Numbered from the stretch's first letter, positions 11,721 through 23,850 are shown. The stretch: DNA of 64,000 nucleotides from Agelaius tricolor (GCA_023055355.1 JALJCS010000034.1:944001-1008000), one strand, 5' to 3'. Notes: a model not told the origin generated them from the sequence alone. Made by a program: numbers and translations.

Positions 11721-13221
11721 CTGCAGCTCATGCCTAGGAGCACCTCACTGCCTTGCTCTTTCTCTTTTTCTCTCCAAGGATGAAAATATTGTCCTAATAT
11801 AGCACAAGTGATGTGAGGAACACAACTTCACATTGCTATTTACCAGCCTTAGCATAGGTTATACCTAGGTACTCTTCTTCAGCCAGATAAATGAGAAACT
11901 CCTTTCAGCACAACTAGGAAACCCAAGATTTTTATCTCTTTCCCAGACATGTTAACAGACTTCCAAAGGTTTATGGGGTTTAGATGAGATTATTTGTGAG
12001 AAATAACTCCCTTGGAAAACAAAAATACTGAATGATGATTTTATTTCGTTTGTGTGTGTGTTGTATTTAAGTAATCTAAGTTTTCTAATCTGAATGCTTC
12101 ATAAGAAGGAGGCTTCATGCATTTTAACCCAGAAACTGAACTACTTGCATTATCATTATATGCTTATGATTAAACCAGTCTCTAGGGCCTAAGAAATAAA
12201 TTGAGTGCAAAGTGAAGAAAATTAGGAAATGAATTTGCACCAGTATTTCAATTGATCTGCATATTCTAACATGGAATTTAGGCTGAGCTCCCTGGGACTC
12301 TGATCATAGTGTCTAGTTATTGAAAATGGCTTTTTCACCACTAACCACCACAAATCTGCTTGCCAGCACCTGACATGGCAAAGTTCCACTGTGTTAAACT
12401 TACCTTGGGAAAAACTCATCTTTCTTTGAAAAACAGAATTTGACTGTCTTTGGCTTCCAACCATTGGAACCTGTTTTGTCCTCAGGGTATAGGTTAGCCT
12501 GAAGCCAAAACAGGTTCCAGTGGTTGGAAGTGTTCCACTGTGGAAGCACTGAGATGCCTTGAGTCACCCTGCTGTTTCCTCTTAGCTAAACCAGAGTGAT
12601 CTCCCTAAGTGTTGGAGCACCTTTTCCAGCCCCAGAACTTGTGTGGATTCTTTACTCTCCCTCATGTTTCTAAATCAGTTAGGAATGCAGACACCAGGCC
12701 TGGCCTTAGTGTCCTATCAGCATTCTCATCCCTGTGAAAGCACCTCCCAGCCTTTCCTCGAGCCTCTTTCTGCCTCTCTCACACTCATGTGTAAAAGCCT
12801 GAGCCTTTTTACAAAAGAAACTGCAGAACTAGCTCATTATGAGGCTGTTAGCACCAATGAGCCACTACCACCATTTGTGACAGCTACTTCTAAAAGAAAA
12901 CCAAACAGATTTCTGTTCCTCTTTCCTAAATAGGTTACTTTGCATTTGACTCCACTGAAATAACCTTTTTTTCCACTCCCCATAACAGTGCTGTGCCTTA
13001 GGAGTTATTAATGGTGAACTCAGAAAATATAATACAAGTTTTGTACCCTACTGAGGTAGCTGACATTGGGATCAAAACGAAACCTGCACAGAGCTTCCTG
13101 GCTCTGTGCAAAGCAAGCGAGGATAAATCTGGTTCTGTTCTGCTAATAAACAGATTACTCACACTTCAACACAGAAACAGAGCTTCAAAACTTTCTGAAA
13201 TGGCTGCTGGGCAAAAATTAC
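11721..13221 (-). other. GALNT18 last intron, right part
   Basis: Unique-looking intron apart from the hairpin at 12454-12530. The plus-strand open frame at 12643-12933 has no recognisable domain. Confidence 0.55.
12454..12530 (+). other. 77-nt near-perfect hairpin (pre-miRNA-sized)
   Basis: Left arm 12454-12478 and right arm 12506-12530 are complementary over 25 positions, with one G:U wobble when read as plus-strand RNA. The stem continues inward with two mismatches to a 5-bp closing stem (12482-12486 with 12498-12502) and an 11-nt loop. Size and shape fit a microRNA precursor or a tiny palindromic element. On the minus strand, which is the GALNT18 transcript sense, the wobble becomes an A:C mismatch. 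No known miRNA was recognised. Confidence 0.85.
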
Positions 13222-13386
13222 CTGAGTAAATTGCCAGTAAAGCTTCATTCTCTTGGCTTTGGCATAATTGCATTCCATGAGCCTGGGCCTGCTGCTGACA
13301 TCCACCAGGCATCTGTTGTCATCGTCGTCGATGGTGGGGCTCAGAACACCCACGTGGAGCTGCTGACTGCTCGTGTAATGAACATT
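13222..13386 (-). CDS. GALNT18: GALNT18 penultimate coding exon (lectin domain)
   Basis: A 165-nt, 55-codon exon, phase 0 at both ends. The acceptor is cttcctgttgcag at the high end and the donor is CAG|gtaatttt at the low end. The peptide opens NVHYTSSQQLHVGVLS and contains the acidic run DDDD, then NRCLVDV, RPRLMECNYAKAKRMK and YWQFTQ. This is the middle repeat of the ricin-type lectin domain, and the recalled human GALNT18 sequence is nearly identical here. Human GALNT8 differs strongly at this place, which separates the two paralogues. It splices in frame to 2104-2250. The upstream partner should carry the first lectin repeat (a CLDQGP-type motif) but was not found in the 12 kb above. No stop or frameshift is present inside. 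Confidence 0.94.
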
Positions 13387-16300
13387 CTGCAACAGGAAGC
13401 ACAAACAGCATTTGTGGCCTCTACACAGAAGCAGCACTTTCACCCAAAAGCTAATGGCAAAGATAAATATGCTGAATAGGCTGACCCCATGGTGGCTTTG
13501 AAAGGATCTCCTTTCATGCAGGAAGCAAGACAACATTTTAAAAGTTGGTCTAAATTAACAATTAACTGCTTAAATATTGGTTAAGTATTTAAGAGGAAAT
13601 ATGCAAATACAACTGATTATTGTCTCATCATGGGACTTTTTCCTTCTGTTTCTGAGGGTCTTCAAAGAGGAAGATAGACCCCCTGGGACTGGCTTGAATA
13701 TGGCCATCAGCTCTGATTAGACTGTTTCATCTGAGGATAACACCTCACTGGAGAGGTAAAAAAAGAGAACAGCAGCACAGGAGTTCAGAGCATCTCCGTC
13801 TTTTATAGGACAGATACAAAGATAAATTAAGGTTTTCTGCAAACAAATGCTAAAATCCACACTTGAAGCAGATACTATAGAAAGAAGATATATATATATA
13901 GATACTATAGAAAGAAAAAGTTGTTAGCAACTGGTGACAGATACAGGCATGAGAGAGAACAGAATGGCCACATTTCAAGGCATTTGTTCTCATTTGACAT
14001 TTTCTAAGACAATACACACAGATACAAGAGACAAGGACAAGGGACAGACACTGGCTGCTCTGTATTTCTAGCAAAGAAGGGCCCTCAAAGGCCTCGGGGA
14101 TTACACCTGGGACCAAAGACATGAGTTCATTATGTTATACAAATTCTTTCTACTCTGTTTGACTACAAAGATATGTGGAAGGTTTCTCTGGAAGAAAGGA
14201 AAGAAGGGGAAGGATGGAGGGGATATGTCCCCTTTCAGATTGGCAGGTTACGTGTAAGCCCAGGAAGGTAACACAGGATTATACCAGGACTGCCTGATTG
14301 CTAATCACAAATAGAATTTATTTTGCTACAATCAGACCTTTTTCTTGGAAGGACCATGAGAAAGATTAAAGGGAAACATCGTGCTCCAGGTTTTAAGTCT
14401 GTGGTAACTCAGTGGTGGCAGAGTCACAACAGACAAGAGTGGACAGAAGCACCAAATTAATGCCCCTGCCATTTACTGTAACTATTCTATTTGTCTGTAA
14501 CAAAAGGGAAACTGGAAATTCTGCTGGGTGTAATTGGGAATCGTTTTGGTGCCCAGATTTTCCTGGTATTTGTTCATTGTTGGTGTTGTGAACTGTTTTA
14601 TGTGTGAGTGTTCTCCTTTGTGAACACTCTGGTAAAATAAGAGAGAAAGCAGAAAAGCAGAACAAGCCAGGTCTGATGAAAGATTTCGGAGCTTCATGTA
14701 ATAAATAAAATAAAATTTAAAAAAAAATGGAATGCTGTAAGTAGTCAATTCAGGGATTGAATACAACCACAACAAATGGTGGTGTTCTGGGCAAGACTGT
14801 GTGCCCAGTTTACCCTCCTGTAGCACTGCCAGGGCAGATGTAACCTGCCAGAGCTGCACTCAAGTTAATTACGTTACCATTAATGGTTTAGACTAAGCCC
14901 AGGTTTTGCCCCCTTAATGAAGTTTCATTGTTTTCACCCCACAGAAACAGTAACAAGCTTGAGCTGGCTGAAGTGAGGTGAGTGGAAGTTTTAAGAGGTT
15001 GAACAGAGAAAAGCTGAATAGTTTAGTTATGCCCTACAGGAGGAGAGCAGGGTAATAAAGGAACTGGCAGAGCACATTTCCAGAATGGATGGTTATGACT
15101 GAAGTAAACTCTAAGAACTATAACAAGATCACTCTGCATCCACAACTCAGGTTATTAACATTCCTGCAAACAAAACTGATGCCTTAGAAAACTGTTAAAC
15201 ATGAAGAATGCACTTTCTAGACAGGCCCAGAGCAACTATTTTAGACATGTATATGATCTATTTAGACATTTTTTTTTTTGAGAAACTGAGGTAGTGACCG
15301 AGCAAGGCTAAAAGGTCAAGATGATCTTACAAAGGGATTGTTAGGACACCCTACAGATGAACTTTTTCTTGCAGCTCGTTTACCTCTTACCTGAAATTAC
15401 TACTAGAAAACATAAAGGGAAATTGTTGGTTATTTAAATTTTTAACTAACAGGAAGGGATATTCCATTTCCGCACGTTGTCACTACAGAAAACATGATGT
15501 AAGAACATAAAGGGGGGTTGCATTGTTTTCTTAATTACACATATCAGTTGCTGAAAACAGATGAGCAGGCTTGGCTGTAACTCTGAGAAGTGCATTCTGT
15601 GGCCTGAGGTCTGCACAGAGAAGGCAGCGTGCCTGCAAACCCTCGTGGCTGAGCTGCTTTTATCAGATTACAAAATTAGAAGTACTCATTAAAGATGCCC
15701 CAAAGTTAAAAAAACAGTCAGTGTAAATTAATTACTACTGTGGATACAAACTAATTAGTTATCAGTATCTTTGAAATATATTTTTGGGAACAATTTATTG
15801 TAAAAACTACTTGCAAATCTTGTCATCCTTTGTCATTACCATTAATTGTTTACTGATAAAAGTAATGAGCCTGATGTTCTACAGACAAGCATGAATAAGC
15901 TATGTGCATTTAATACCATAATCATTTTGAATCTGCATTTTTATTTTGGTATCTGGACAGGTGACTGCAGAAAGGACAGAGAGAGTGTCAGACACAAAGA
16001 TCACTGAAATCAAGGCTCATATTTCTAGTTGCTATCAGTGGCTTTTTCATCACACCCTGGAAGTTTTTGGATTGTCGTGCACATTTGTTACTGGGTATCT
16101 GCCTCTGCAGAGCTAGAAACTGTACCCACTGGATGGAATATGTTAATATTTATTTAGGTAATATCTCCGCTGAATTCAGTTAACCTTTATTAATAATGTC
16201 TGATCATCACACAATCCTGTCATACTTACTTTCAGGTAAACTTATTTATTTGTATGGAAGAACAGCCTTTTTTCATAACCAAGCTGACAGATTAATATGA

Positions 16301-17040
16301 AACTCTAAGTAACCTACAAAAACACCCCCTCACAATCTAAAAGGCTTTTTAAAAGAAAAATAAAAGACTTTAACATAACTAGAGCTGCTCTTCAGTTTTA
16401 ATATGTAAATTATCCCTTAAATCTAACTTTTGAAGTCATCATTAATTGCCTCACAGGCCTCATTTTACATTAATTGTGCCTTCATAGAACACTCTTATTG
16501 AAAACCTAATCCATGTAAGGATTCTTCACAAATTAAATGGTCATTACTTGTCTTCCTCTTTTAGCTAATTGCTTCATTATGTACTTTTTCAATTGTTTTG
16601 TTCTGCAGGGATTAATTTTGCATGTATCTTCATGAGCTGCGAAACTGTTAGAGTGTACTGTTAAACTATGCATGGTGTGCTGCTCCTTGGAACTGCAGGA
16701 ACCACTCTCCACCTGTGTTACTTGGAGGTAACACATGGCAAGGGTCACTTAGGGCCCCATCCAGTTCTCTGCCAAGTGTGTCCATCTCATTGCCAGGCAC
16801 AGTCAAGAACCCACACATCAATCACTGCGTTGCCAAGTTGATGTTAGCAACAGGAAGTAAAAGAAATCACTTTTTGTCTTAAAAAGCACAAAAGGAGACT
16901 GAAAAACAGGATTGCCACTGGTTTAGTATTCATGGAGCAATGTACTGTGCTGGCCATCTTTTATGGCTTTACCTTTCTCTCCTTACCACAGCTACACTTA
17001 GCCTGATCAGTCTTGTTCATCTTGCCCTGTGCCTAAAGCC
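13387..17040 (-). other. GALNT18 intron, expected exon(s) not found (part 1)
   Basis: Searched by eye for the exons that should precede 13386. Minus-strand donor-like sites (for example near 14812, 15390 and 16981) were examined and none opens a frame resembling the family. A stretch at about 15700-15930 is AT-rich with many homeobox-like TAATT cores and could be a conserved non-coding element. Nothing else was recognised. Confidence 0.5.
13869..13917 (+). repeat. Short direct repeat flanking a TA microsatellite
   Basis: The 16-bp string GATACTATAGAAAGAA occurs twice, at about 13869 and 13901, with a short (AT)n tract between. It looks like a local slippage duplication. Confidence 0.8.
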
Positions 17041-17237
17041 TGATCATCGAATACAACATGCTGGGGTGGGAGGGACCCACAAGGATCATCAAAGTTCAAT
17101 CACTGGCCCTGCACAGGACACCACAAGAGTCACACCACGTGTCTGAGAGCATGGCCCAAACACTTCCTCAACTCTGTCAGACTCGCTGTGATGGCCACTT
17201 CCCTGGGGAGCCTGTTCCAGTGCCAGCCACCTCTGTT
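17041..17237 (-). mobile_element. CR1 LINE 3' end, interrupted by LTR
   Basis: CR1 landmarks on the minus strand include 'gggacccacaaggatcatca', 'ctggccctgcacaggacacc', 'agagtcacaccacgtg' and 'cttccctggggagcctgttc'. The element is cut off just after the 'ccagccacct' block, where the LTR begins. A later CR1 block is found again only beyond the minisatellite at 18033. Confidence 0.85.
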
Positions 17238-17623
17238 GTCACGGTTATATTTTATGAAAAATCCCTTCACCAGGATTTTCTCCTGAGAAGCTGAGAAGCC
17301 TCAGAAAAGAAATGCAAAGAATAATTATCTGATTGCTTGGAATGGGGTCTGGAGGTTGCTTACCAACAAGTGCATCTTTGATTGCTGCCATGTGAATTGT
17401 TTTTAATTAATGACCAATCACAGCCAGCTGTGTCAAGACTCTAGTCAGTCATGGGTTTTTATTATTCATTCTTTGCTAGCCTTCTAATGTCTTTCTCTTT
17501 CTTTAGTATAGTTTTAATATATCATTTTCATATCATATAACATAACATCATAATATAATAAATCAACCTTCTAAAATATATAGAGTCAGATCAATGTCTC
17601 ACCTCATCCTGGAAACCCTCACA
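17238..17623 (+). mobile_element. Solo LTR, same ERV family (copy 2), inside CR1
   Basis: About 386 bp from TGTCACGG to CCCTCACA. It aligns by eye along its length with copy 1 at 11152, including 'aggattttctcctgagaagc', 'gccatgtgaattgttttt', 'tttctctttctttagtatag', AATAAA in the 'ataataaatcaacc' block, and 'agagtcagatcaatg'. No internal retroviral genes are present. The flanks lie at non-adjacent points of CR1, so the insertion was accompanied or followed by loss of CR1 sequence, and no target duplication is visible. Confidence 0.85.
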
Positions 17624-18032
17624 CCTGATGTCCCCAGACAGGCCTGGCCCTCCTGGCTGTGCCTCAGGACAGGCCTGGCCCTCCTGGCTGGGCCTGATGC
17701 CCTCAGGACAGGCCTGGCCCTCCTGGCTGTGCCTCAGGACAGGCCTGGCCCTCCTGGCTGTGCCTGATGCCCTCAGGACAGGCCTGGCCCTCCTGGCTGG
17801 GCCTGATGCCCTCAGGACAGGCCTGGCCCTCCTGGCTGGGCCTCAGGACAGGCCTGGCCCTCCTGGCTGTGCCTCAGGACAGGCCTGGCTCTCCTGGCTG
17901 TGCCTGATGCCCTCAGGACAGGCCTGGCCCTCCTGGCTGGGCCTCAGGACAGGCCTGGCCCTCCTGGCTGTGCCTCAGGACAGGCCTGGCTCTCCTGGCT
18001 GGGCCTCAGGACAGGCCTGGCCCTCCTGGCTG
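17624..18032 (+). repeat. CR1-derived minisatellite, 12 units of 31 or 39 bp
   Basis: Twelve copies of a GC-rich unit containing 'caggcctggccctcctggct'. Successive spacings are 31, 39, 31, 39, 39, 31, 31, 39, 31, 31 and 31 bp; the 39-bp form carries an extra 8 bases (tgatgccc). The 39-bp form resembles the CR1 stretch just upstream of 'ccctcctggctg...gggcac', and the array runs straight into that stretch at 18033. The array therefore arose from the CR1 body. It explains the long open frame from 17628. Confidence 0.95.
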
Positions 18033-18100
18033 CAGGGCACTGCTGACCCACATTCAGTTTGCCATTGGCAGGAGCCCCAGGTCCCTTTCCACAGCACAGT
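18033..18100 (-). mobile_element. CR1 LINE, remnant after the minisatellite
   Basis: The segment 'cagggcactgctgaccc', then 'attcagtttgccattgg' and 'ccccaggtccctttcc' matches the CR1 region that follows the 'ccctcctggctg' block. Its orientation is the same as the piece at 17041. Roughly 400 bp of CR1 expected between the two pieces is absent. Confidence 0.75.
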
Positions 18101-20040
18101 AGCCCAAATTCTATCAGTACTATTAAAGACTGAGGCAAGAGCTCCTGAAGAATTCCCTGTTCAGCCAGGCTGGTCTTTTGCCTCACTGCCTTGCCTTACA
18201 ACATAAGGTGCTGTCACACACATAAAGGTGTCTGGCCTTCACACCTGTGACCTGAACATGCTGCATCCATCCTGGTGAACCCATCTCAGTCATCTACTCA
18301 CTTCTGCACTACCACAACAACCCCTTGCTCTCCCTCACTGGTCTTCCTCTAATCTTTGTTAGATTACTAAATCAGTCTTGCAATATTAAAATATCTCAAG
18401 GAAATTAAATTCTAGAGGAAAGCCACAAATATGGAATCTTCCCAGCTTAGGCCGTGAAGACTTGGAATATAAGAAGGTACAATGGCAATTACACTATGAC
18501 TTGAAAGTGCAGGAGAGCATTAAACATGAGGCTAATAATGCACTAATTAACTTGCATCTCACCTGAGTCCATTGATGTGTAAGTGTATATTGAGTTAAAC
18601 TGTTTTACTATTTCCCATACCGCTATAAATAACACTTTCCTCTCATAAAACATAAATATATCTGTATTACTTCCCAGTTGGTAATGTGCAACTACACATG
18701 CACAGTTGGTGAAAAAACACTTGTGAGAAATCTCCAAGTGCCTCCTCATCCTTCCTTGTAGGGTATAGTGATGTCCCATGTTAGCTGCTGCTGTAATACT
18801 TTTCTTTCCTGTGGGAGCAGCTAATAACATGTTCTCTCCCCAGAAACAGCAAAACCACAAAACTGATTCACTGGTAATGTATAATTACACATGCTGTAGC
18901 TGCAGATTACCTGCTGAGGCATTCATAAGAACAGAGGGAAAAACAATTATTCCAATGTAGGAGTGACTGAAACCAGAGCAAGCCAAAAAGCTCAGTAGTG
19001 TCATGACTGGCAGAATTTGGAGGCATGGCAATTACTTGTTTTGTTCTCAATAGAGCCTTTCTTTTTTTAACCTGTTGGAATTACAATCCTGTAAAGAGAG
19101 AATTTTAGTCTGTGTCATCTTGGGATTCAAATTGTTGACACAGTGAGGTACTTTGCAAAACAAAATTAACCTCAGGAATAATCCTGTGCACACAGATAAG
19201 CCACTGCTGGTTACACAGGGTGCTAGGCAAGTGCTTATGCCACACTTGCACTGCTAAGGAATTCTTTTTGTCTTGGTGAAAGTGTGAGCTATGAATAGCA
19301 TTGGCTACATCTTGTAAGAAGCAACATTTGGTCAATCTTTACCATCTTTTTCTTTCAGGCTTCAATCTAGAAATAGTCTCCTCTTAATTCACAAAATGGA
19401 TAAAAGCAAAATAAACTTCTCTCTATTTAAAGCTTTAACGAAAATTTAAAGAGAATCATTATATGAAAAAGCAGTATTTAAAAGTTATCTCAGAGTAACA
19501 ACTAAGGATATTTCTATTTTTGGACTTCTCAGCCCTTTGCCTTTACACATCACCAACCTTGTACTGTTGGCAGCACTTGTGATCACGTACTGAGGATGTT
19601 TTCTGTAGAGCAAATCATTCCCTAGTGGCAAAGGATATTGGCCTTCTTACTGAAAACAAGCTAAAAACATGGCTTTAAGACTACAAGAAGTGATGATAGC
19701 TGCAAGTGCAAAAATGGGGAACATCTTGATTCATTTTCCTGAGGCATATTTGGGGAAGATCTCCATTGCTCAGTGGAGTGCAACGGAGGTAGGCCCAGCA
19801 GCAAGGACAGAAAGGGACACCAGGCACACATGGCACAGCCCACTACTCCCTCTCCATGCAAACAGTCCCACAACACAGCAGTTGGGTGAAAAATCCCTTC
19901 AATCTTCTTGGTTCCTTTCCTGACATTTCTACCTCTTGGTGTGAGAAATGAAACCCTGGAGATGAGAGCTCTTTTTTAGAGAAGTAATTGCTAGTTGATG
20001 TTAATGAAGTGGATAGGGTCTTAATTTGAAGTGTTGGCCT
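18101..20040 (-). other. GALNT18 intron, nothing recognised
   Basis: Unique-looking AT-rich sequence. Minus-strand open frames at 18543-18860 and 19105-19335 do not resemble the glycosyltransferase or any family known to me. Confidence 0.5.
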
Positions 20041-20623
20041 GTTGTTAAACATCGAATGTCAGAGTTCTAGGACTTGCCTTGAGTTGCTGTTGTTCTATGT
20101 TACCATTTTACCCTGTATTTGTACCTCTCTCTGTCATACTCTGTATTTGTGCCCCTTTCCATCTCACCTTAGATTTGTATCCATTCCTGTCAGGAACCAC
20201 TTCCCCTGCTCCCCTGCTCCCAGGCCTTGCACCCGGACTGAATTCAAATGAGAGGCTGTGGGAACTATATGAACCCTCTCAAAACAACAAACCAGCACAT
20301 GAACTCTGACTTTAACCCCCCAGAACCACACTAAATCACCCACCCTTGACCAGAGCCGGATTCCGTCCTGCCACCATAACTTTAATAGTGCTCAGCTTGG
20401 GTGATACCCCTGGACTACAAGCCAACATCATCTTCCGAAGGATTCTCTTGAGGGTGGAAGCCCCAGCTCTGCCGAGAGACAAAGCTGCACGCACCCTCCT
20501 GCTGCACTCCTCCTCCTCCTCCTCCTCAGCACTGTCCTGTGGCAGCAGCGGCGCTGTGTGTGACCCCTCGGGTAATAAAGGCCTTTTTAAAGGAGTCTCC
20601 TGGCCATATTTATCACACTGGCA
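20041..20623 (+). mobile_element. LTR-like block of a different ERV family
   Basis: A GC-richer block of about 580 bp in AT-rich intron. It contains AATAAA at 20574-20579 followed within 50 bp by a possible CA terminus, and its 3' part resembles songbird LTR sequence as I recall it ('cctctggactacaagcc'-like, 'gtgacccctcgggtaataaa'). The start is uncertain. Open frames on both strands here look like by-products of the GC content. Confidence 0.4.
20508..20526 (+). repeat. (TCC)n trinucleotide tract
   Basis: Six or so tandem TCC units inside the LTR-like block. On the opposite strand it encodes a meaningless run of glutamates in the 20336-20674 frame. Confidence 0.9.
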
Positions 20624-23605
20624 CGCCAGCCCGTCAATCTGCCTAACAAAACAGTTTGTGAGGCAGCAGGGCAAATCACGAGCTGATTAGCATTACAATT
20701 AACCCTGTATCTGAAAGAAAATAAAAGTTTACTGAAGCAGAGGTGTTCAGAGGCAGCAGTGTGGGGCAGACCACTGTGCTGGCAGGGCCAAAGCACTGGT
20801 GAGCTGCTGCAGGAGCTAGAACAAGAGCATGGCAAGGAGAAGGAGAAAATGTAACCCAGTGTAGCCTATGTGCTGTGAAACTTCACTTGAGCTTGAACAC
20901 TGTTGGTGCAGTTTAACATTATCCTCATCCTAAACCCAAAACACAGCACTGTACCAGCTTCTAGGAACAAAATTATCTCCACCCCAGCCATGGCCAGGAC
21001 AGCTGTGCAAAGGCTTTCCTTAATAAAGTCAGACATCTATTTACATGCAATATAGTCACAGTTTCGTGTCATTTATGGCCTGTGTTAGGAACACTGACAG
21101 GTAAAATTGCTGGAAACTTCCAGGTAAAGAGGAAAAAGGGTGAAATGTTTCCCCATAAATATGGAGATTTGGGGCCAAGTGTAAGTACCTTCACTTGCCT
21201 GTGATTAACAAAAAGAACACTATCCCAAGGGCAATATTGTAAGAAAGATCTCAGGTGAGAAACAATCAGGATACACACACACTGTGGACTGGAAATGGCT
21301 GGAACATGTAAGCAGCCATCAGTTTCTAGGCACCAAATGGGAGAGACTCACTTAACTAAGAAGCAATGAAAAAAGCAATGAAAAATCACGATCCCAGAAG
21401 CATGTTGTGGGGAGGGGGTTAAAGAAAAGACAAGATAGGTAAGACCCAAAGACCCAGCCCAAAACTAACAAACAAATATTAACTTCTGGAATTCAAAAAC
21501 AATAGATCAGAGAGAGCCATGACAGACTTCACATCTGCTTGCTTTGCCACAGAGGGACCCTCATGTATGGAAAATACCCCAAAGAACCCTGGGACTATTT
21601 TTTGCTCAAGTAACTAATTTCTCCATCTCTATTCATTAACTGCATTCCTCCAGTTCTCCACCATCAGAAACAGCACGAGATTCACAAAAGGTCTGCAGAC
21701 AAACCACCCGACTAGCAAGAAATGAAGCAATTAATTTCACTACAGAAATATACTACACAAAAGTAGTGTGCCACACTCAGTCTAACTATAAATGCAATTT
21801 TCCTCCTGGGTCAGCCGATGTAAAGTCCTGATATAGCATTTAGTTGGAACAAGACCCAATCCCTTAAAGAGCTTTTACCTTCTAATAAATTTTCCTCTTA
21901 CCCACTTAAGAGGGCCATTATATCCTAGTGAACACAAATTCATCTGCAAGCACAAAGTCTTTGTGACACACAGAATTACTCTAAGTCAAAGCCTGGGCTT
22001 GCATTCCCATGACTCTGATGATGACTTAGTCTGGGACCTGAGGTAAATCACGGAGTATTTGTTAGGGCATCCCTAAAAGTGGCACAAATAACTTCTTGTA
22101 ACAGATATTCCAGAGCTTGATCAAGCATGTAGGCTGCTTTAAAAGACAAAAGAATTGCTACAGGGTTGCTTTTGATAGAAAATCTTCTTCTGACTTCAGT
22201 AGGAATTGGAAGAGGCCTTTAAGAAGCCTACTGCAAACCAGACATGAACCATGCAAAGCAGAACCTGGCTGAATGAATGCAACTGATGGCAGAGGATTTG
22301 TAGGGTCTTCCACGGCCACAAGAACTGCTTGTGCAGGCCCAAGCCAGAAGCTGAGCCCAAATGACACTGAGAAACACCAGCCTTACACTCACATTCTTTT
22401 AAGGCAGTTACCAACACAGTTCCTGCTTGGGCACATGGATGAAAATGTGATTCCAATCTGCCCTCCAAATGCAACCTGGTAATTTAAAAGCACACTTAAG
22501 TCCATTCAATTGGGAATGATTGAACAAAAAAGAAGCACCACTCATTCTAACTTGATTTTATAAATATGATGCTTCTTCACTGTAAATGAATCTTTCTAAA
22601 CCCCAGTTAAAATGATTGAACTGCTCAAAGAGGATTCTATTGTCTTGCATCAACCAGCCTGCCTTTTTTGTCTTATGAGGCAAATAAACAGATTTACAAG
22701 AAAACATTTGGTTGAAAAGTAAATAGTTTCTTCTAAGAATCAAATCCATTCATGTTTTGAACTCATCTGCCAGCTTCTAGCTCAAGGCAAAAGATTTCTA
22801 TTAATATTTATTTAATAATATATGTTTAGTATTTTACAAATGCTGTTGCAAATCCATAGACAAGGGTAAAAATCTTAGTCGTTAAAACAGTATTCCAAAT
22901 CAGAGACCAAAAGAGCTGAGTAGCAGCTCTGAAGCAAATCCAGAATCAAGAGAACAATCCTCCAAAGTCCTGCTCTCTGTGGCTTGTAATGGTTTGCCAG
23001 CAATGGATCCTTCAAATACAGTTTCCAATAGTTGGTGATTTTCTTGCACTCCTATAACATAAATAACTAGATATTTGTGCAGATGATGAGGTGACAAACA
23101 TAACTCCTGGGTGAGGATAGTGGGAAAAGTCTCCATTTGTCAGGGTCCAATTCCTCACAGAAGTTTTACATCCTCTGGAACAAAATCAGTGATATATGGA
23201 CATGGGACCATGTTCTACCCACTGTGTTTAAGATAAACAGGTAGCTCAAATGATTCTAACATGTGCTATTTCTGCAGTCAAAAATAAACTCTCCAGTTCT
23301 TCCTCTAGATGTTTGCTCTTACAAGCATTTGCATAAAATTTCCCTAGCAGGCCATTTTGGACAGACAGTGTCTGCTTGTCCATTATCCTGAATGAGAATG
23401 CTTTTCACACAGCAGAATACTAAAAAAATCTAGACACTTCTTTAAAAAAAGGAAAACGACAATGAAAGAGGAGGTGCAGTGAGCCTACATAGTCACAGAT
23501 TGGAGAGCAGCATTTTAAAAGGGAAACATTATTTATTGCACTAATACTGTAATTACAATGTCGTTTTTGTAGAACAATGACTATTTTGATTAAGGCACTC
23601 ATCAG
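20624..23605 (-). other. GALNT18 intron, nothing recognised
   Basis: Mostly AT-rich sequence without a recognised repeat or exon. The minus-strand frames at 22158-22474 and 22900-23136 were checked against the missing GALNT18 segment and do not match. Confidence 0.5.
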
Positions 23606-23850
23606 CAGCCCCACAGCTGAAAGCACCACAAGTAATGTAGAGATGTTCCAGTGCCCAACCACCCCTGTGAGTGAAAAACCTTTTCCTGATATCCAACCTA
23701 AACCTTCTGTGACACAGCTGGAGGCCATTCCCTTGGGTCCTGCCCCTGGACACGCGAGTGAAGAGATCAGTGCCTGCACCTCCACCTCCCCTGGTGAGGA
23801 TATTGAAGACCACACTGAGGTCTCCCCTCACTGAGTCTCACCCTTGTATG
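23606..23850 (-). mobile_element. CR1 LINE fragment
   Basis: It has CR1 order on the minus strand: 'gttccagtgcccaaccaccc', 'tcctgatatccaacctaaac', 'acacagctggaggccattcc', 'cagtgcctgcacctccacct' and 'gaggtctcccctcactgag'. The copy is diverged and lacks the terminal 3' octamer repeats. Open frames over it (23420-23834, both strands) are repeat-derived. Confidence 0.8.

Noticed and set aside
13159..13536. 125-codon minus frame taken as one gene
   Set aside because: Only 13222-13386 is real coding sequence (a GALNT18 exon); the rest of the frame is intron read-through on both sides.
14700..14730. AATAAA-rich stretch followed by an A run, as a retrocopy tail
   Set aside because: No recognisable coding or SINE body upstream, and no target duplication.
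17628..18206. 192-codon open frame with a proline/glycine/tryptophan repeat protein
   Set aside because: It is the translation of the CR1-derived minisatellite. Units of 31 and 39 bp shift the frame and give a pseudo-repetitive peptide; there is no splice or start context.
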